A stretch of 64,000 nucleotides of DNA from contig JAIXMQ010000057.1 in assembly GCA_025716855.1 (NCBI GenBank), positions 62,001 through 126,000 of the forward strand, read 5' to 3'. The notes beneath the pieces are model-generated. The model saw nothing but the letters and a program-made list of their open reading frames with translations. It did no database searches and had not been told where the DNA came from. Positions within the stretch are counted from its first letter, which is position 1. Every line of letters starts with the position of its first letter. Below, piece after piece: positions 12,331-24,560 of the stretch. Source of the DNA: Pilaira anomala. Taxonomy: Eukaryota; Mucoromycota; Mucoromycetes; Mucorales; Mucoraceae. The position numbers and the translations under genes were made by a program.

Positions 12331-12887
12331 TCTACAATGATAGATTCAACATTACATCAATGAATTGATCATTCTTTTACCCCAAAAAAGCATTATCACA
12401 AACTGTATACGGGATCATCTATGACAGTTATTTGGGTATAATTGATTGACTAAAAACCATCTCGTTATTTATTTATTTATTATATTGTATTATACGAGAT
12501 CAACGACATTAAGGTAAATTAATACGAATTTATTGCAATAATTCAACTACTGCTGTCTCCTGCATCAATTATTCTGGCAGTGCAACGTCTCAACTACTAC
12601 TCGATTCAACGCAAACGATTTATATAAAATATTTGAAACAGATACATGAATAAAAAGGTAGATTATGTCGCCACCATTTTTAATATAGTAGCTGCACTAT
12701 CTCTTCAACAGTTATAGCACCAATTAATATGGAATATGTATTTTTGGAAGCTGATTTTATTTATTAGAGAAGAGTATTGTGCGTATTGAAATAAAAAGAT
12801 GTTCGAGGATTATACTTGTGTGTACAATGAATAAACAATTATTGATAGAAAGATATATTAAATGAATATCAGTCTTTGACGGTCTAT
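12331..12887. other. AT-rich stretch, possibly 3' erosion of the DIRS remnant
   Basis: No open frame of note. A short KVN-YEFIAIIQLLL-like text near 12510 could be leftover RNase H sequence, but this is weak. Confidence 0.3.
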
Positions 12888-14171
<1,284 letters not shown>

Positions 14172-14356
14172 GTTTTTTTTTCTGATATATTTTTCAAGTT
14201 AAAAAAGAAAGTTTAATATGAAGCAGATAGTGCTCTTTTATTTAATTTTATTTGTCGGGCCGCATATCCCCGCATCTACTAAGTTATCATTTGTCAATTA
14301 TATTTTAATACATCACTGATAGAAGAGAGAAGGTAGTATTTTATTTAAAAGAATGA

Positions 14357-14845
14357 TTAGATTTCCAAAGAAATATTACCATAACCACCAAGAAGACGGT
14401 AAACCGTAAAGAGAGCGGATTCAGAAACAATATTGAAGTCCTTTAGCTTGACATTTTCACCATCGAGTTGCTTGCCACCGAAGAGTAAACGGTAGTCAGC
14501 AGGGATTCCTGTTTTTTCTTGAATAGCTTTCTTCAAACCAGCTAAGGTGCAGTCATCACCGACATGAACAACAGTATTTGTTGAACTCAAGCCCTTCACA
14601 AAGAGTTGCATACCACCACCAATAGTACGAGTTACCAAATGAAGAGCACTATCTCCCTTGATGTTATAATCACCCAAAGTACTTTTATCTTGCAAAGTCT
14701 TGCCACCAAACAAAAAGAAATGACCACTAGTAGGAATTCCAAGCTCAGTATTTACTTTTTTCTTTACTTCAGCAACCGTATTGCTAGATACCACAGTCAA
14801 AGGGATACCAGAGTCGTTATTGTCAGTTTTGACGTAGATAATCAT
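14357..14845 (-). CDS. Tandem two-domain ubiquitin-like protein
   Basis: An intronless 162-aa ORF made of two divergent ubiquitin-like folds. Domain 1 (about residues 1-76) begins MIIYVKT, has the ubiquitin-like LFGGKTLQDKSTLGDYNI segment and ends in TRTIGG. Domain 2 (about 78-154) begins MQLFVKGL, has AIQEKTGIPADYRLLFGGKQL and ends YRLLGG. Eight residues (YGNISLEI) follow the last Gly-Gly, so a processing protease would be needed to free a conjugatable end. Divergence from ubiquitin is too large for a polyubiquitin gene, and neither domain is fused to a ribosomal protein. It may be a conjugated modifier, a UBL adaptor or a linear non-cleaved module. It shares a 297-bp divergent promoter with the U2B'' gene. 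Confidence 0.85.
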   Translation of the reverse strand: MIIYVKTDNNDSGIPLTVVSSNTVAEVKKKVNTELGIPTSGHFFLFGGKTLQDKSTLGDYNIKGDSALHLVTRTIGGGMQLFVKGLSSTNTVVHVGDDCTLAGLKKAIQEKTGIPADYRLLFGGKQLDGENVKLKDFNIVSESALFTVYRLLGGYGNISLEI

Positions 14846-15142
14846 TTTTATATATTCTTGTTATATAAAGGGAAAAGAAAGAAAAAAAAATTGTTGTTTA
14901 ATCAAGTTTATATATCTTTTTAAAATAGATATATCTCACATACATGTTGTTGATGTAATACATCATGACTATTTCGCATTGACAGGTCGTCTCTTCTAAG
15001 CGGGATCTGAACGCTCAATACAACATATTACAGTGCTATTGCGCGTCACAACCATTTTCTAATTTTTTTTTTTTTTCTATTTTGAAAAAGCTTTCTTTTT
15101 TTAGTGAAAGGAATTCATCCCTCTCTCTTCCTTTATTCAGCT
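14846..15142. promoter_or_regulatory. Divergent promoter between the ubiquitin-like gene and U2B''
   Basis: 297 bp separate two divergent ATGs. It contains T-rich tracts just upstream of the U2B'' start and a TATATAAAG-like element close to the ubiquitin-like start. Shared regulation is possible but not shown. Confidence 0.4.
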
Positions 15143-15702
15143 ATGACTACGATCGATCCTAATCAAACCTTGTACATCACCAACATTAGTGGACGTATTA
15201 CAGTTGAAGGTAAGAAGAGAGAAATATACACCTGAATAAGTTATAAAAATAATCTAAACAAAAAAAAAACGCCCTTTTTAGAACTCAAGTCATCCTTGTA
15301 TGGTTTATTCTCGACTTATGGACCTATTTTAGACATCACTGCCAAAAAAACACAAAAGATGCGCGAACAAGCTTTTATTGTATACAACAATGTTGCCTCT
15401 GCAACCACCGCAAAAAGAAGTTTGAATGGATTTACCTTTTTTGATAGACCTATTGTAAAGTATATATATATATATGTACACATATTTAAATATGAAAGAA
15501 GATACTTATGTAAAATTGATAGAAAATTGAATATGCAAAGACAAAATCCGATGCTATTGCTAAATTAGACGGTACCTTTAGACTGAGGACATATGGAACT
15601 AGCGAAACTGTTTTAGGAAAGAGAAATTCGGATGAAGATGAAAGTGCTAATAAATTAGCAAGAACAGAGGATAGTGATAATGATAGTGATGATCACGCAT
15701 AA
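15143..15702 (+). CDS. MSL1: U2 snRNP protein B'' / U1A family (RRM)
   Basis: Spliceosomal RNA-binding protein that binds the U2 snRNA stem-loop together with U2A'. Exons 15143-15209, 15282-15454 and 15523-15702 add to 420 nt, giving 139 aa. The single RRM shows TLYITNI (RNP2 position), LYGLFSTYGPILDI, REQAFIVYNN (RNP1) and a RPIKIEYAKTKSDAIAKLDG end created by the second splice, which is the U1A/U2B'' signature. After the RRM comes a short acidic tail (EDSDNDSDDHA) with no second RRM, so U2B''/Msl1 fits better than full U1A. The internal TATA repeats belong to the second intron. Confidence 0.92.
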
Positions 15703-16094
15703 ATTATACATATATATACACACTTACACGCCGAAAAAAAAAAGGGAAAAAGAGAGACATTGTCTATATATATTTATATCAAAAAATAATAAACAGCCTT
15801 GCTTTTTTTTTCATGAAAGTAAGAGAGTTATTTAAAAGTGATTGGGGGAGGAAAGGTTCCTTTATCTTTAACATAACGTCATTTTCGAGAAAATACATGA
15901 GTAAGCTATAAGAATGTCAGTTATTCAAAGAAAGTATAAGTCAGCTCAGTGCACTATTATTTTGTGATTGAAAATGTGTTTTTTGGCTTATCATCTTCAG
16001 CGATGTCTTTGTAGCTAGTGTGACTTGTCTACAAGTTCTCAGGGATTTAGTTGTGTTGAGCCAGGTTTCATTTTGTTTTGTTGTTTGTATAAAA
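15703..16094. other. Intergenic: U2B'' 3' region and TrhO promoter
   Basis: AT-rich, with a tandem TATATA run early and no gene-like frame. A plus-strand open frame continues upstream of the chosen TrhO start but lacks conserved text. Confidence 0.4.
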
Positions 16095-17406
16095 ATGATT
16101 AAATTTTTATTTGGACACATAACGTCTCCTTCTCCTCTTTTCACCAAAAGAACGACGTTAAATTTTTATCGGTTTATTAAGACAACAGCAACAACAGCAA
16201 CAACAACAACAACAACAACAAGTTTTAAACCAATAGCGTTTTATTCTATTGTACCTTTAACTGAAAGTCGAGTTTTGACATTACGAAATGGACTTGAAAA
16301 AAATTTGAGTTCGTTGGGTGTAGTGGGTAGAATTTATATAGCTCCCTCACAAGGAATTGGAGGTATCAATTGTCAAATGGCTGTACCTGTTGATAAGATT
16401 GTATCTGTCAAAGCATATTTCGATAGTTTAAAACCGGATTTTGGTACAATTGAGTATACAGAAGGTATACAAGATACTTCTGGACCTAATTTTGATAAAT
16501 TACGAGTACTTGTTAAAAAGAATGTAAGAAAAACTTTTTAGATTTTCAAATAAGAGAGACAAATATAAAGTGGCCCCCTTCCTTTTTTTTTTTTTTCTTT
16601 ATATATAAATATCTATTCTTAGTTGGTATCTATTCGTCAAAATGTCACAACACAGGACCTTGTAGAACAGCCTCATCATTTGACACCAGAGGATTGGCAT
16701 AATCAATTAAGTCAAAAGAAAGAGGATGTGTTTTTATTAGATATGCGTAACCAATATGAGTAGTAAGTTTTTATTTTATTTTTTAAGTAAAAAAAGGTAC
16801 TTAAAAAGATTAAAATAGTAATGTAGGCCATTTTGATCATGCTATCAAAATGAATGTAGATACTTTTAGAGATGGTATTCATTTATTAGATCAACTCGTT
16901 GCTGATAAACCAAAAGAAAAAGACATATTTATGTACTGTACCGGAGGAATCAGATGCTCGGTAGCCGGTACCTATTTACGAAAAAAGGGTTATGAAAATG
17001 TTAAAATGGTAATTAAAAACCAAAAAAAAAAAAGGGTTTATATATATATATATATTAAAACGAGTCTATTTACATACAGCTTAAAGGCGGTATCACGGCC
17101 TATGGCCATTATATGAAACACAACGCCAAATCATCGTTATTTAAAGGTAAAAACTTTACATTTGATGGCAGAAGAGGAGAACCAATTACAAACGATGTAT
17201 TGACACAATGCTATCATTGTGGTTCTTCTTGTGATCACATCACGAATTGCGTCAATACCAAATGCCATTTACTATTTGTACAATGTGAAGCATGTAAAAC
17301 GAAAATGAAGCATACCTGTAGTGATCATTGTCATGACGTATTAGAAGGAAAAGAAGAATATCAATTGGATTATGACTATCACAGACAAGTAGCAAAAGCA
17401 TGGTAA
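16095..17406 (+). CDS. TrhO/YceA-type rhodanese protein (tRNA uridine hydroxylase family, TSTD2-like)
   Basis: Exons 16095-16523, 16623-16762, 16819-17008 and 17080-17406 total 1086 nt, giving 361 aa. An N-terminal extension rich in Thr, Phe and basic residues looks like a mitochondrial presequence. It is followed by the TrhO N-domain (GRIYIAPSQGIGGINCQM) and a rhodanese domain with DMRNQYEYNVGHF and the active-site loop MYCTGGIRC. The tail carries paired Cys motifs (CYHCG, CEACKTKMKHTC) typical of the family and probably metal-binding. In bacteria TrhO makes 5-hydroxyuridine at wobble U34; in fungi the role is inferred. The second splice must use the earlier AG (16818) to keep YEYNVGH in frame. 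Start 16095 is preferred over an in-frame Met 25 codons upstream, which adds unconserved text. Confidence 0.9.
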
Positions 17407-17539
17407 CACACACATAATTTAGGTTTCTGTAATTTAGTAGCACGTTATTTTATTACCCTTTTCTTTATTGTTTTATTTCTTTTTTTTTTTTTTTTTTTTT
17501 TTTTGCTTGAAGCACATACATAAAATAACAAATAAAGTC

Positions 17540-19486
17540 ATGCCTATTCGACGAGATTCTCGAACACCAAATATACCTCACCGATCTCCTTTTCGTATTC
17601 GGGATTCACAAATGGCTAAAATACAAGAGTCTTCCAATGGTAAAAAAAAAAAAAAAAAAGTTTTTTGTATATATATAACAGAGATGATAAACTCTTTGAA
17701 TTTTATAGATAGATGGAGTTTCTCCATGGAGTTGGGTAATCTATGGAACATGAAGCCAGTCGAGAACTATGAAACGAAATATAATACACAAGAAAACGCC
17801 AGCATGTTTTCTTCAGGAAACTTACTTACACAATTACTCGTATCACAAGCCATACTTGATTCAAACGAGTTTGAGATATTGTCATTCGAGAAATTAGATG
17901 ATTTAAAAAAGGTAAATAAATAATAGACTTCTATAAATAACAGAAAAATTAATATGGTCTTTTTGCAGGAGCAATTAGAATTACATCAACATATCTTGAA
18001 TATCTCAAAAAGTATCGAATTAGAAAGACGTATCAAGAATATATCCAAATCATTAGAAAACATCAATTTGAAAAATAGTCGAAATTCTGTACTCTATCTA
18101 GAAAAACAAAGACAAGGAAATGAAGATAAAATTAATCAATTATCTCGTTTGGTAGAAGAATTAAAAACAAAAGAAATTAATATGAAAAAGGTCATATTAC
18201 AACATACGGCTGCTGTATTAAATAAAGGGATTCAGAGTATAGAATCAATTTCGATTACTACTCCTGTCAATCATCATCATCATGATAATATTGTTTTATT
18301 AGAATCTGAATTAAATCAAATATCAACCAAAGTAGATTATCTTCTATCGGCTTATTGTTCTTGTACGAATATACCAAAGCATCCGCTTGAAAAAATACAC
18401 TTGTTAGACCAACAGCTGGCTGTGACAAAGCAAAGGTATATATAAAAAGAAGCATACATGTTATATGAAACTAATTATAATAATAGTAATAATAATATCA
18501 AGAATGATGAGAATAAACAAAAGTTATTAGCAATTGAAAAAGAAAGAGATGTGTTGTTATCGAAACTAGTAGATATGGAATTAAAATCAACTAAATTATT
18601 AGCTACCATGACAACCTATTCTAATCGACAACGAGCATTAAAATTTGAATTATTACAATTTAAAGGTGAAGCGATAGAATTACAAATTTTGGAAAAGATG
18701 AGAGAAAAAGAACAAGTAGAATACAAGAATATACCACAACATCAAACAAAAGAAATAGATACCAGTCATTATAAACAACAATTAAAAGAGCAATCTTTAT
18801 TTTATCAAAGTAATATCGAACAACAAAATCAAACATTGGAAGAAAATAGTAAACTTTATCATCAATTCGAACTCGATTGTAATAATTTGAATCAAGTGAA
18901 ATCAAATTTAGATAATTTAGTAAAAGAAAAGTCTAGACAATTAGATCATAAAGATAATGAAATCAGTCGGCTTAATGCAGAATTAAGAAACATGAAGCAA
19001 GTAAAACTAGAACCTTATCGACCTGAAAGTCAAGAAGAAAAGGAAAGATTAAAAAAGATATTTCTTGTAAAAGAAGAAGAATGGACAGAACATACGCATC
19101 ATATGGAAGATAGCTTTGATGAATTATTAGAGAATTTTGATAAATTAACAAATTCAGCCATTGAATTTGATTCTCATCGTATGAGATATGATCGTACTAT
19201 AGAAGAACTTCGACAAAATATTCATCAATTAGAATTGGAATTAATTGATGAAAAAGTAAAACGTATAGGTTATAATCAAGGAGAAACAACTACAACCACA
19301 GCTTCTTTACGAAAAGAATTTCGTGGACTGGTTGCAGATATCAAAAGAACACATCAAAATCGTATGGATCAAGAAGCACAAGAGATTAAAAGATTACAGT
19401 TGCAATTACAAGAGTTACAAGAAAATTCAAGTAACAAGTTTAATAAGATAGTAGGACATAGTATGGCTATACAAACTGATTTATAA
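17540..19486 (+). CDS. Uds1-domain coiled-coil protein (up-regulated during septation)
   Basis: Exons 17540-17639, 17709-17911, 17969-18435 and 18487-19486 total 1770 nt, giving 589 aa. The N-terminal third shows LLTQLLVSQAILDSNEFEILSFEKLDDLKKE, in shorter pieces LLVSQAILD and FEILSFEKLDDL, typical of the Uds1 family linked to septation in fission yeast. The remaining sequence is almost continuous heptad-rich coiled coil with many Lys, Glu, Gln and Leu, plus a short HHHHD patch. The last intron is only 51 nt and is needed to bypass stops; a separate ATG at 18458 is therefore probably not used. Likely a cytoskeletal or septum-associated scaffold. The stop overlaps the stop of NOT2 on the other strand. 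Confidence 0.82.
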
Positions 19487-20647
19487 ATTTAATTCAATCG
19501 TTTCCCATATAATCGTTAATTCTCTCTTTTCTCTTTTCCATCGTATGGGGTCAAACATAATAAACACTCCATATGTCGCTCGTTCATTTTCTGATGTTGG
19601 TTCAAGTGCTTCTACCGCTTTACCTTGTTCATCTACTTGTTTTGTTATCCATATTTTTAATTCTTTACAGTATCTCCAATTTCGATGAAATCTAATATAA
19701 TGTGAATAAATAATACAGAAAAAAAAAAAAAAAAAAAAAAAAAACTTAAATAAACTTTTATTTACATACAATTCTTTTGCTGCCTCAGCTTGTATCGTAT
19801 CCATTGGACTTGTATAAAACATGTAGAATAAAGCTTCATCTGAAAATGATCTAGATCTTTCTTCTGCGGCAGGAGATGCTTTGGCTTGACGATAACTAGC
19901 AGGAACATAATATCCTGGTTCAATTGAAAAACCTGGTAACTTTTGTATATCAGACCAAGGTGAAAGAAAGCTTGAAAAGATTGCACTAAAAAAAAAAAAA
20001 AATTTAATATTATGCATTTATATACATGAGAGAGAGAAAACTTTACTGCGGTGAATTTAAATTTAACCGTAAACTTGATAAATCACTGCCTAAAGCCATC
20101 ATGCTTCTATCTGGTTCAATGATTCTTAATACACTGATAAGTCCTACCAAGTTATATTGATCTTCGGGTGGTTTTATTGGTGTGATATTTGGCGTTGGTG
20201 GCTGTGTTTGTGGTTGTAGTGGTAGAGGTGGTGGTGGAGGAGGTATAAATAAATTATTACCCTATTAAAGGTTGTCAGTCTACATATGTGTGTAATACAT
20301 AAACTTTTTTTAATTTTTATTTTACCCATGACTGAAGTTGTTGAAGTTGCCTTGGATCTTTATATAAAAAACTATGAGTATAAAGTTGACAGTTTGAGAA
20401 TAAACACACACACACCTGAATTCTCTTCTGGATAACCATGCCATGCTTCGGGGTCCTGATTTAAAGCCGGAAATTCATGGTTATTGAAATTAGGAGCAGG
20501 TTGATGAGCATAAGGTTGATTCCTATAGTACGCAGGGTCTTTTACAGTAGAAGCATAAGTTCTCTGCATTATCTTGTTATTATTGGACGGTAAAGCTAAA
20601 GCAGGAAACTCGTTCATATCAATTCCTCCTATTTTTTGATGAAACAT
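19481..20647 (-). CDS. NOT2: CCR4-NOT complex subunit 2 (NOT2/CDC36)
   Basis: Scaffold subunit of the CCR4-NOT deadenylase and transcription-regulating complex. The first exon (20647 to about 20416) gives NEFPALALPS and HEFPALNQDPEAWHG, the repeated EFPAL motifs typical of Not2 N-termini. A small exon (DPRQLQQLQSW) and a Pro-rich stretch follow. The C-terminal NOT-box reads LSPWSDIQKLPGF, FYMFYTSPMDTIQ, AAKEL, RFHRNWRYCKELKIWI and YGVFIMFDPIRWKREK, ending WETIELNL. Five exons are needed; one intron contains a 26-base A run (T on the other strand). It is convergent with the Uds1 gene, overlapping by six bases at the stop codons. Confidence 0.95.
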
Positions 20648-21241
20648 ACAAAAATTGAGGAGGTAGAAAAAAAAAAGTTAAAGATAGAAAGAAAGAAAGT
20701 AAGAGAGTGAGAGAATAAGAAGAAAGAAAGAAAAAAGTAACAATGGGATGACGTCGATTTCATCAGTTATAATCAATTAGTACAATAATCAAAAGAAAAT
20801 ATTATTATAGGAGGATAGATAGACATTCCTTGTTTGAATAAATATAAAAGAAAAAGCAAAATGTTTGAAAAAAAAAATGTTACATTTTTTCTAATATTCA
20901 AGTTGATATAAATATATAAAAGGGAGGATAAAGAAAAAGGGTGATTTCAAAGCAAAGGGAGAATAGATAAAAAGGCGATGGTATCATCTTTTAAGTAAAG
21001 GACAATCACTTTAAATGTGCATAAAACACAACATGTACATAATGCAGTAGGATTAAATAAAGATAGTTTAGAACAATCAACTTGGGCTTAAAGAAAATAT
21101 CTTTTATTTGAACCAAAGGGGGTTTGGAGAGACTTCTTTATATAAATAAAATTTTAAAAAAGGGAAACAGTATAAAAGATCATATAACTTTTTTTTTTTA
21201 ATCCTTTTTTATATAAATATTTATTTACACTTTTAATTTTA
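20648..21241. promoter_or_regulatory. Divergent promoter region, NOT2 and chitin deacetylase
   Basis: 594 bp of AT- and purine-rich sequence, with a GAAAGAAAG patch near NOT2, a TGACGTCG (CRE-like) octamer at about 20749 and a TATAAAAG motif near 21171, about 70 bp before the deacetylase ATG. The CRE-like site is a plausible bZIP target. Confidence 0.45.
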
Positions 21242-22489
21242 ATGATTAAATTCTCTTTATTTATTGCAATTATATCAGCCGTAAGTCTTGTCACTTCAGC
21301 ACGTCCTACTACAGTAGTTGAAAAGAGATCACCTAGTCAATCTGGTATCCTTCCAACTTCTTCACCTGCTTATTTTCCAAATTTTTCTTCCCATGGTACT
21401 AAACCAAAAAATCCTGTACCTACTGGACCTATTCGTTCAAAATCAAATTTCAATAGAGCGAGTTATCCAAGGCCTTGGGATGCTCCTGATGTAAATCATC
21501 CTGAAATCAAAAGAGCCATTAAAGCAATCGATTGGAATCATGTACCCAAATTCGCTCCTCGTACTGTTGGTATGGAATATGATGAACATCAAGATGAAGC
21601 ATGTTGGTGGACTGAGTCTCAATGTACCAAACCTAAAGTCAGTTATTTACCTGAAGATGTAAAGTTTTGTCCCAACTCGGGTGATTTTGGCTTGGTAAGT
21701 TTTTCTTTATACTACTTTATATATATATATATATATATACTTATCCTATCTTTTTTTTTTCTTTAGACTTATGATGATGGACCTTTACCTCCTTCATATC
21801 CTGATGATCCTTGGGCTGAACCTCGTCTTTATGATTTCCTTGCTCAAAGTAAACAAACAGCTACTTTATTCTGTAAGTTATATACATATATATCATGCAT
21901 ATATTATAATCAAAACAAAAAACTTATTTTATAAAAAAAAAAATATACAGATGTTGGATCCAATGTAGTAAACTTCCCTGAAGCAGCCGTAAGAGCTTTG
22001 GAATCTGGTCATACACTCTGTGCACATACATGGTCTCATGCACAAATGACCACACTTGATAACTACCAAGTAGTAGCTCAACTCTATTGGAGCATGCGAG
22101 CCATTAAAGAAGCAGCTGGTGTTACAACGCGTTGTTGGAGACCTCCTTATGGTGATGTAGATGATCGTGTACGTGCTATTGCACATCAGATGGGTTTAGC
22201 TACCATTCTTTGGGATAGTGACTCTTTTGATTGGGGATTACCTTCTGTAGCCAATGGATTTGGTGGTACCTTTGAAAGATCTACAATTGATTCTTACTTT
22301 GAACAATGGATATCTGAACGTAAAGAGGGGGTTGATTTTGAGCATGGACGAATTGTACTTGAGCATGAAACAAGTAATGTTACTATCATGGTCAGTCAGG
22401 ATTGGTTACCCAAATTACAAAAAGTTTTTCGTGTTCAAAAGGTGCATGATTGTGCTCCTCAACTTCCTAGTCCTTACTGGGAATCTTAA
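21242..22489 (+). CDS. CDA: Secreted chitin deacetylase (CE4 polysaccharide deacetylase)
   Basis: Removes acetyl groups from chitin to make chitosan, a main wall polymer of Mucorales. Exons 21242-21694, 21767-21872 and 21951-22489 give 365 aa. The N-terminus is a signal peptide (FSLFIAIISAVSLVTSA). All CE4 motifs are present in order: TYDDGP (catalytic and metal Asp), HTWSHAQM (metal His pair), RPPYGD, an ILWDSDSFDW motif and IVLEHE. Upstream of the domain is a Pro/Ser-rich linker with paired Cys (EACWWTESQC). No GPI signal is obvious, since the protein ends SPYWES, so it is probably secreted or periplasmic. The two introns are 72 and 78 nt. Confidence 0.95.
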
Positions 22490-22639
22490 AAGTGTCACTT
22501 TTTTGTATCAATAAATTATCCAAAAACGCAGTTTTAAAGTGACTGGTTAAAAAAAAGTGTTTATTTATGTGTTGTGTGTGTGTGTGTATATTTACTTCAA
22601 AGGTTTTTTGTATTCATAAAAAAAAATAAAAAAAAAGAG

Positions 22640-24560
22640 ATGGACTTAATAAATAACTATGGATCGAGTGATGAAGAAGATAATACTTTAGTAGAAAATA
22701 AACCTTCTTCTACTGCATTAACAGTAAATGCTGCACCAGATACTGGCTTTGACGTATGTTTATGCTATACATATTATAAAAAAAAAAACTTGCTAAACCC
22801 GTCTTTTTTTTTTTGTTTTTATAGATTAGTTCGTCAGGTCATTTATATACAGCACCTACAGCAACTGAACTCACAGTCAATGTGACCTACGACGACTTGA
22901 ACCGACCTACCTTAGGCCCCGAAAACCCTTTCCAAGATCGTCGACTTGCAACACAAAACGTAGTCAATGGTCACGTCGAACAACAAGCAATTTCAGAAAT
23001 GGATTTCAGAACCCAACATAGAACCTTTGAAACATATGGATATGCTCGAGACCCAACATTAAGTGGAAGTACAAACCTTGCAGGACAAACAGGACAAGGT
23101 TTAATGGGTACTGGATACGTAGGTAATTTAAAGGTAGCAGCAGAATTAGGCGGTGCATCTATTTATGATCGTGTCAATCCTGACCTTCGACCTAATAAAG
23201 ATGCTCGTAAGAAACGTGCGCAAAAGGGTAAATTGGATCAAGTGGAAGGACCTGAGGCATATAAAGGTCCTTGGGCTGGATACGAAGACGATTATGTTGG
23301 TGTAGCCACTGGCTTAAATGAAGAACAAATTGAACAAGTTCAGTTAATCACGAACCCCACAAAGGCTTTAACTACTAAAAATATTGCTCAAGAAACACAT
23401 ACAGAGACAACCATCTTTCATGGTGCTTCTGAACGTGATTATTTAGGTCGTACCTATATGGCTGTACCTCAAGATATTGATGTTAATTTGTTGGGTGAAC
23501 CAGGAGAACAAGAATGCTTTATTCCCAAGAAATTAATTCATACTTGGGAAGGTCATGATAAAGGTGTTTCTAGTATTCGATTCTTTCCCAAGTCTGCTCA
23601 TCTTTTACTTAGTGGTGGTATGGATAACCAAGTCAAGGTAATCTATTTACTTTATTTTAGCGTACTTATCTGGTCACTAATATATATATATAATTTTAGA
23701 TCTGGGATGTATATCATGATAAAAGTCTTTTACGTTCTTATATTGGACATACAAAAGCAGTTCGAGACATTGCATTTAATAACGACGGTACAAAATTCCT
23801 TAGTGCAAGTTACGATCGAAACGTGAAATTATGGGATACAGAAACAGGACAATGTATTCGTACTTTCTCTACTGGACGGTTACCTTACTGTGTCACATTC
23901 AACCCTGATCAAGATAAAAACCATGTCTTTTTAGCTGGTTACTCTGATAAAAAGATTGTTCAATTTGATACCAATTCAGGTGAAATCATTCAAGAGTACG
24001 ATCAGCATTTAGGTGCTGTCAATACAATTACCTTTGTGGATGATAATCGTCGTTTCATTACTACTTCTGATGATAAAACAATGCGTGCTTGGGAATATGA
24101 TATTCCTGTCGTTATCAAGTATATTGCTGAACCTGACATGTACGCTATTCCTGCTGTCACATTATCACCCAACAGTAAGTTTTTTTTTTATTGTTATTTA
24201 AAAATATGTAATTGAGTATACTAACAATAAATTATAGAGAAATGGTTAGCATGCCAATCATTAGATAACCAAATTTTGATTTATGGTGCTCGTGATAAAT
24301 TTAGAATGAATAGAAAGAAACGTTTTGCAGGTCATCTTATTGCAGGTTACGCTTGTAAACCAGGTTTCTCGCCTGATGGTAGATTTATCAGTAGTGGTGA
24401 TTCAAATGGTAACGTTTGGTTCTGGGACTGGAAATCTTGTAAGATCTTGAAAAAGTTGAAGGCACACGATAAAGTCATTACAAATACTGAATGGCATCCA
24501 CATGAGTCTTCTAAGCTCGCTACTTGTAGTTGGGATGGTTTAATCAAATATTGGGATTAA
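22640..24560 (+). CDS. PRP17: Pre-mRNA splicing factor Prp17/CDC40 (WD40)
   Basis: Second-step splicing factor that joins the active spliceosome. The N-terminus [13 protein letters not shown] and the following [20 protein letters not shown] and YEDDYVG segments are characteristic of Prp17. Seven WD-type blades follow, starting [17 protein letters not shown] and ending [11 protein letters not shown], with [17 protein letters not shown] after a splice. Three GT-AG introns (near 22753, 23637 and 24175) join the four reading segments. The start at 22640 is chosen over an upstream in-frame Met because the intervening text is low-complexity. A TTCAATAAAC polyadenylation-like signal follows at about 24614. 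About 560 aa, the usual length. Confidence 0.95.

Noticed and set aside
18458..19486. Independent gene starting at the ATG at 18458
   Set aside because: A 51-nt GT-AG intron (18436-18486) joins it in frame to the upstream Uds1 exons, and the coiled coil continues.
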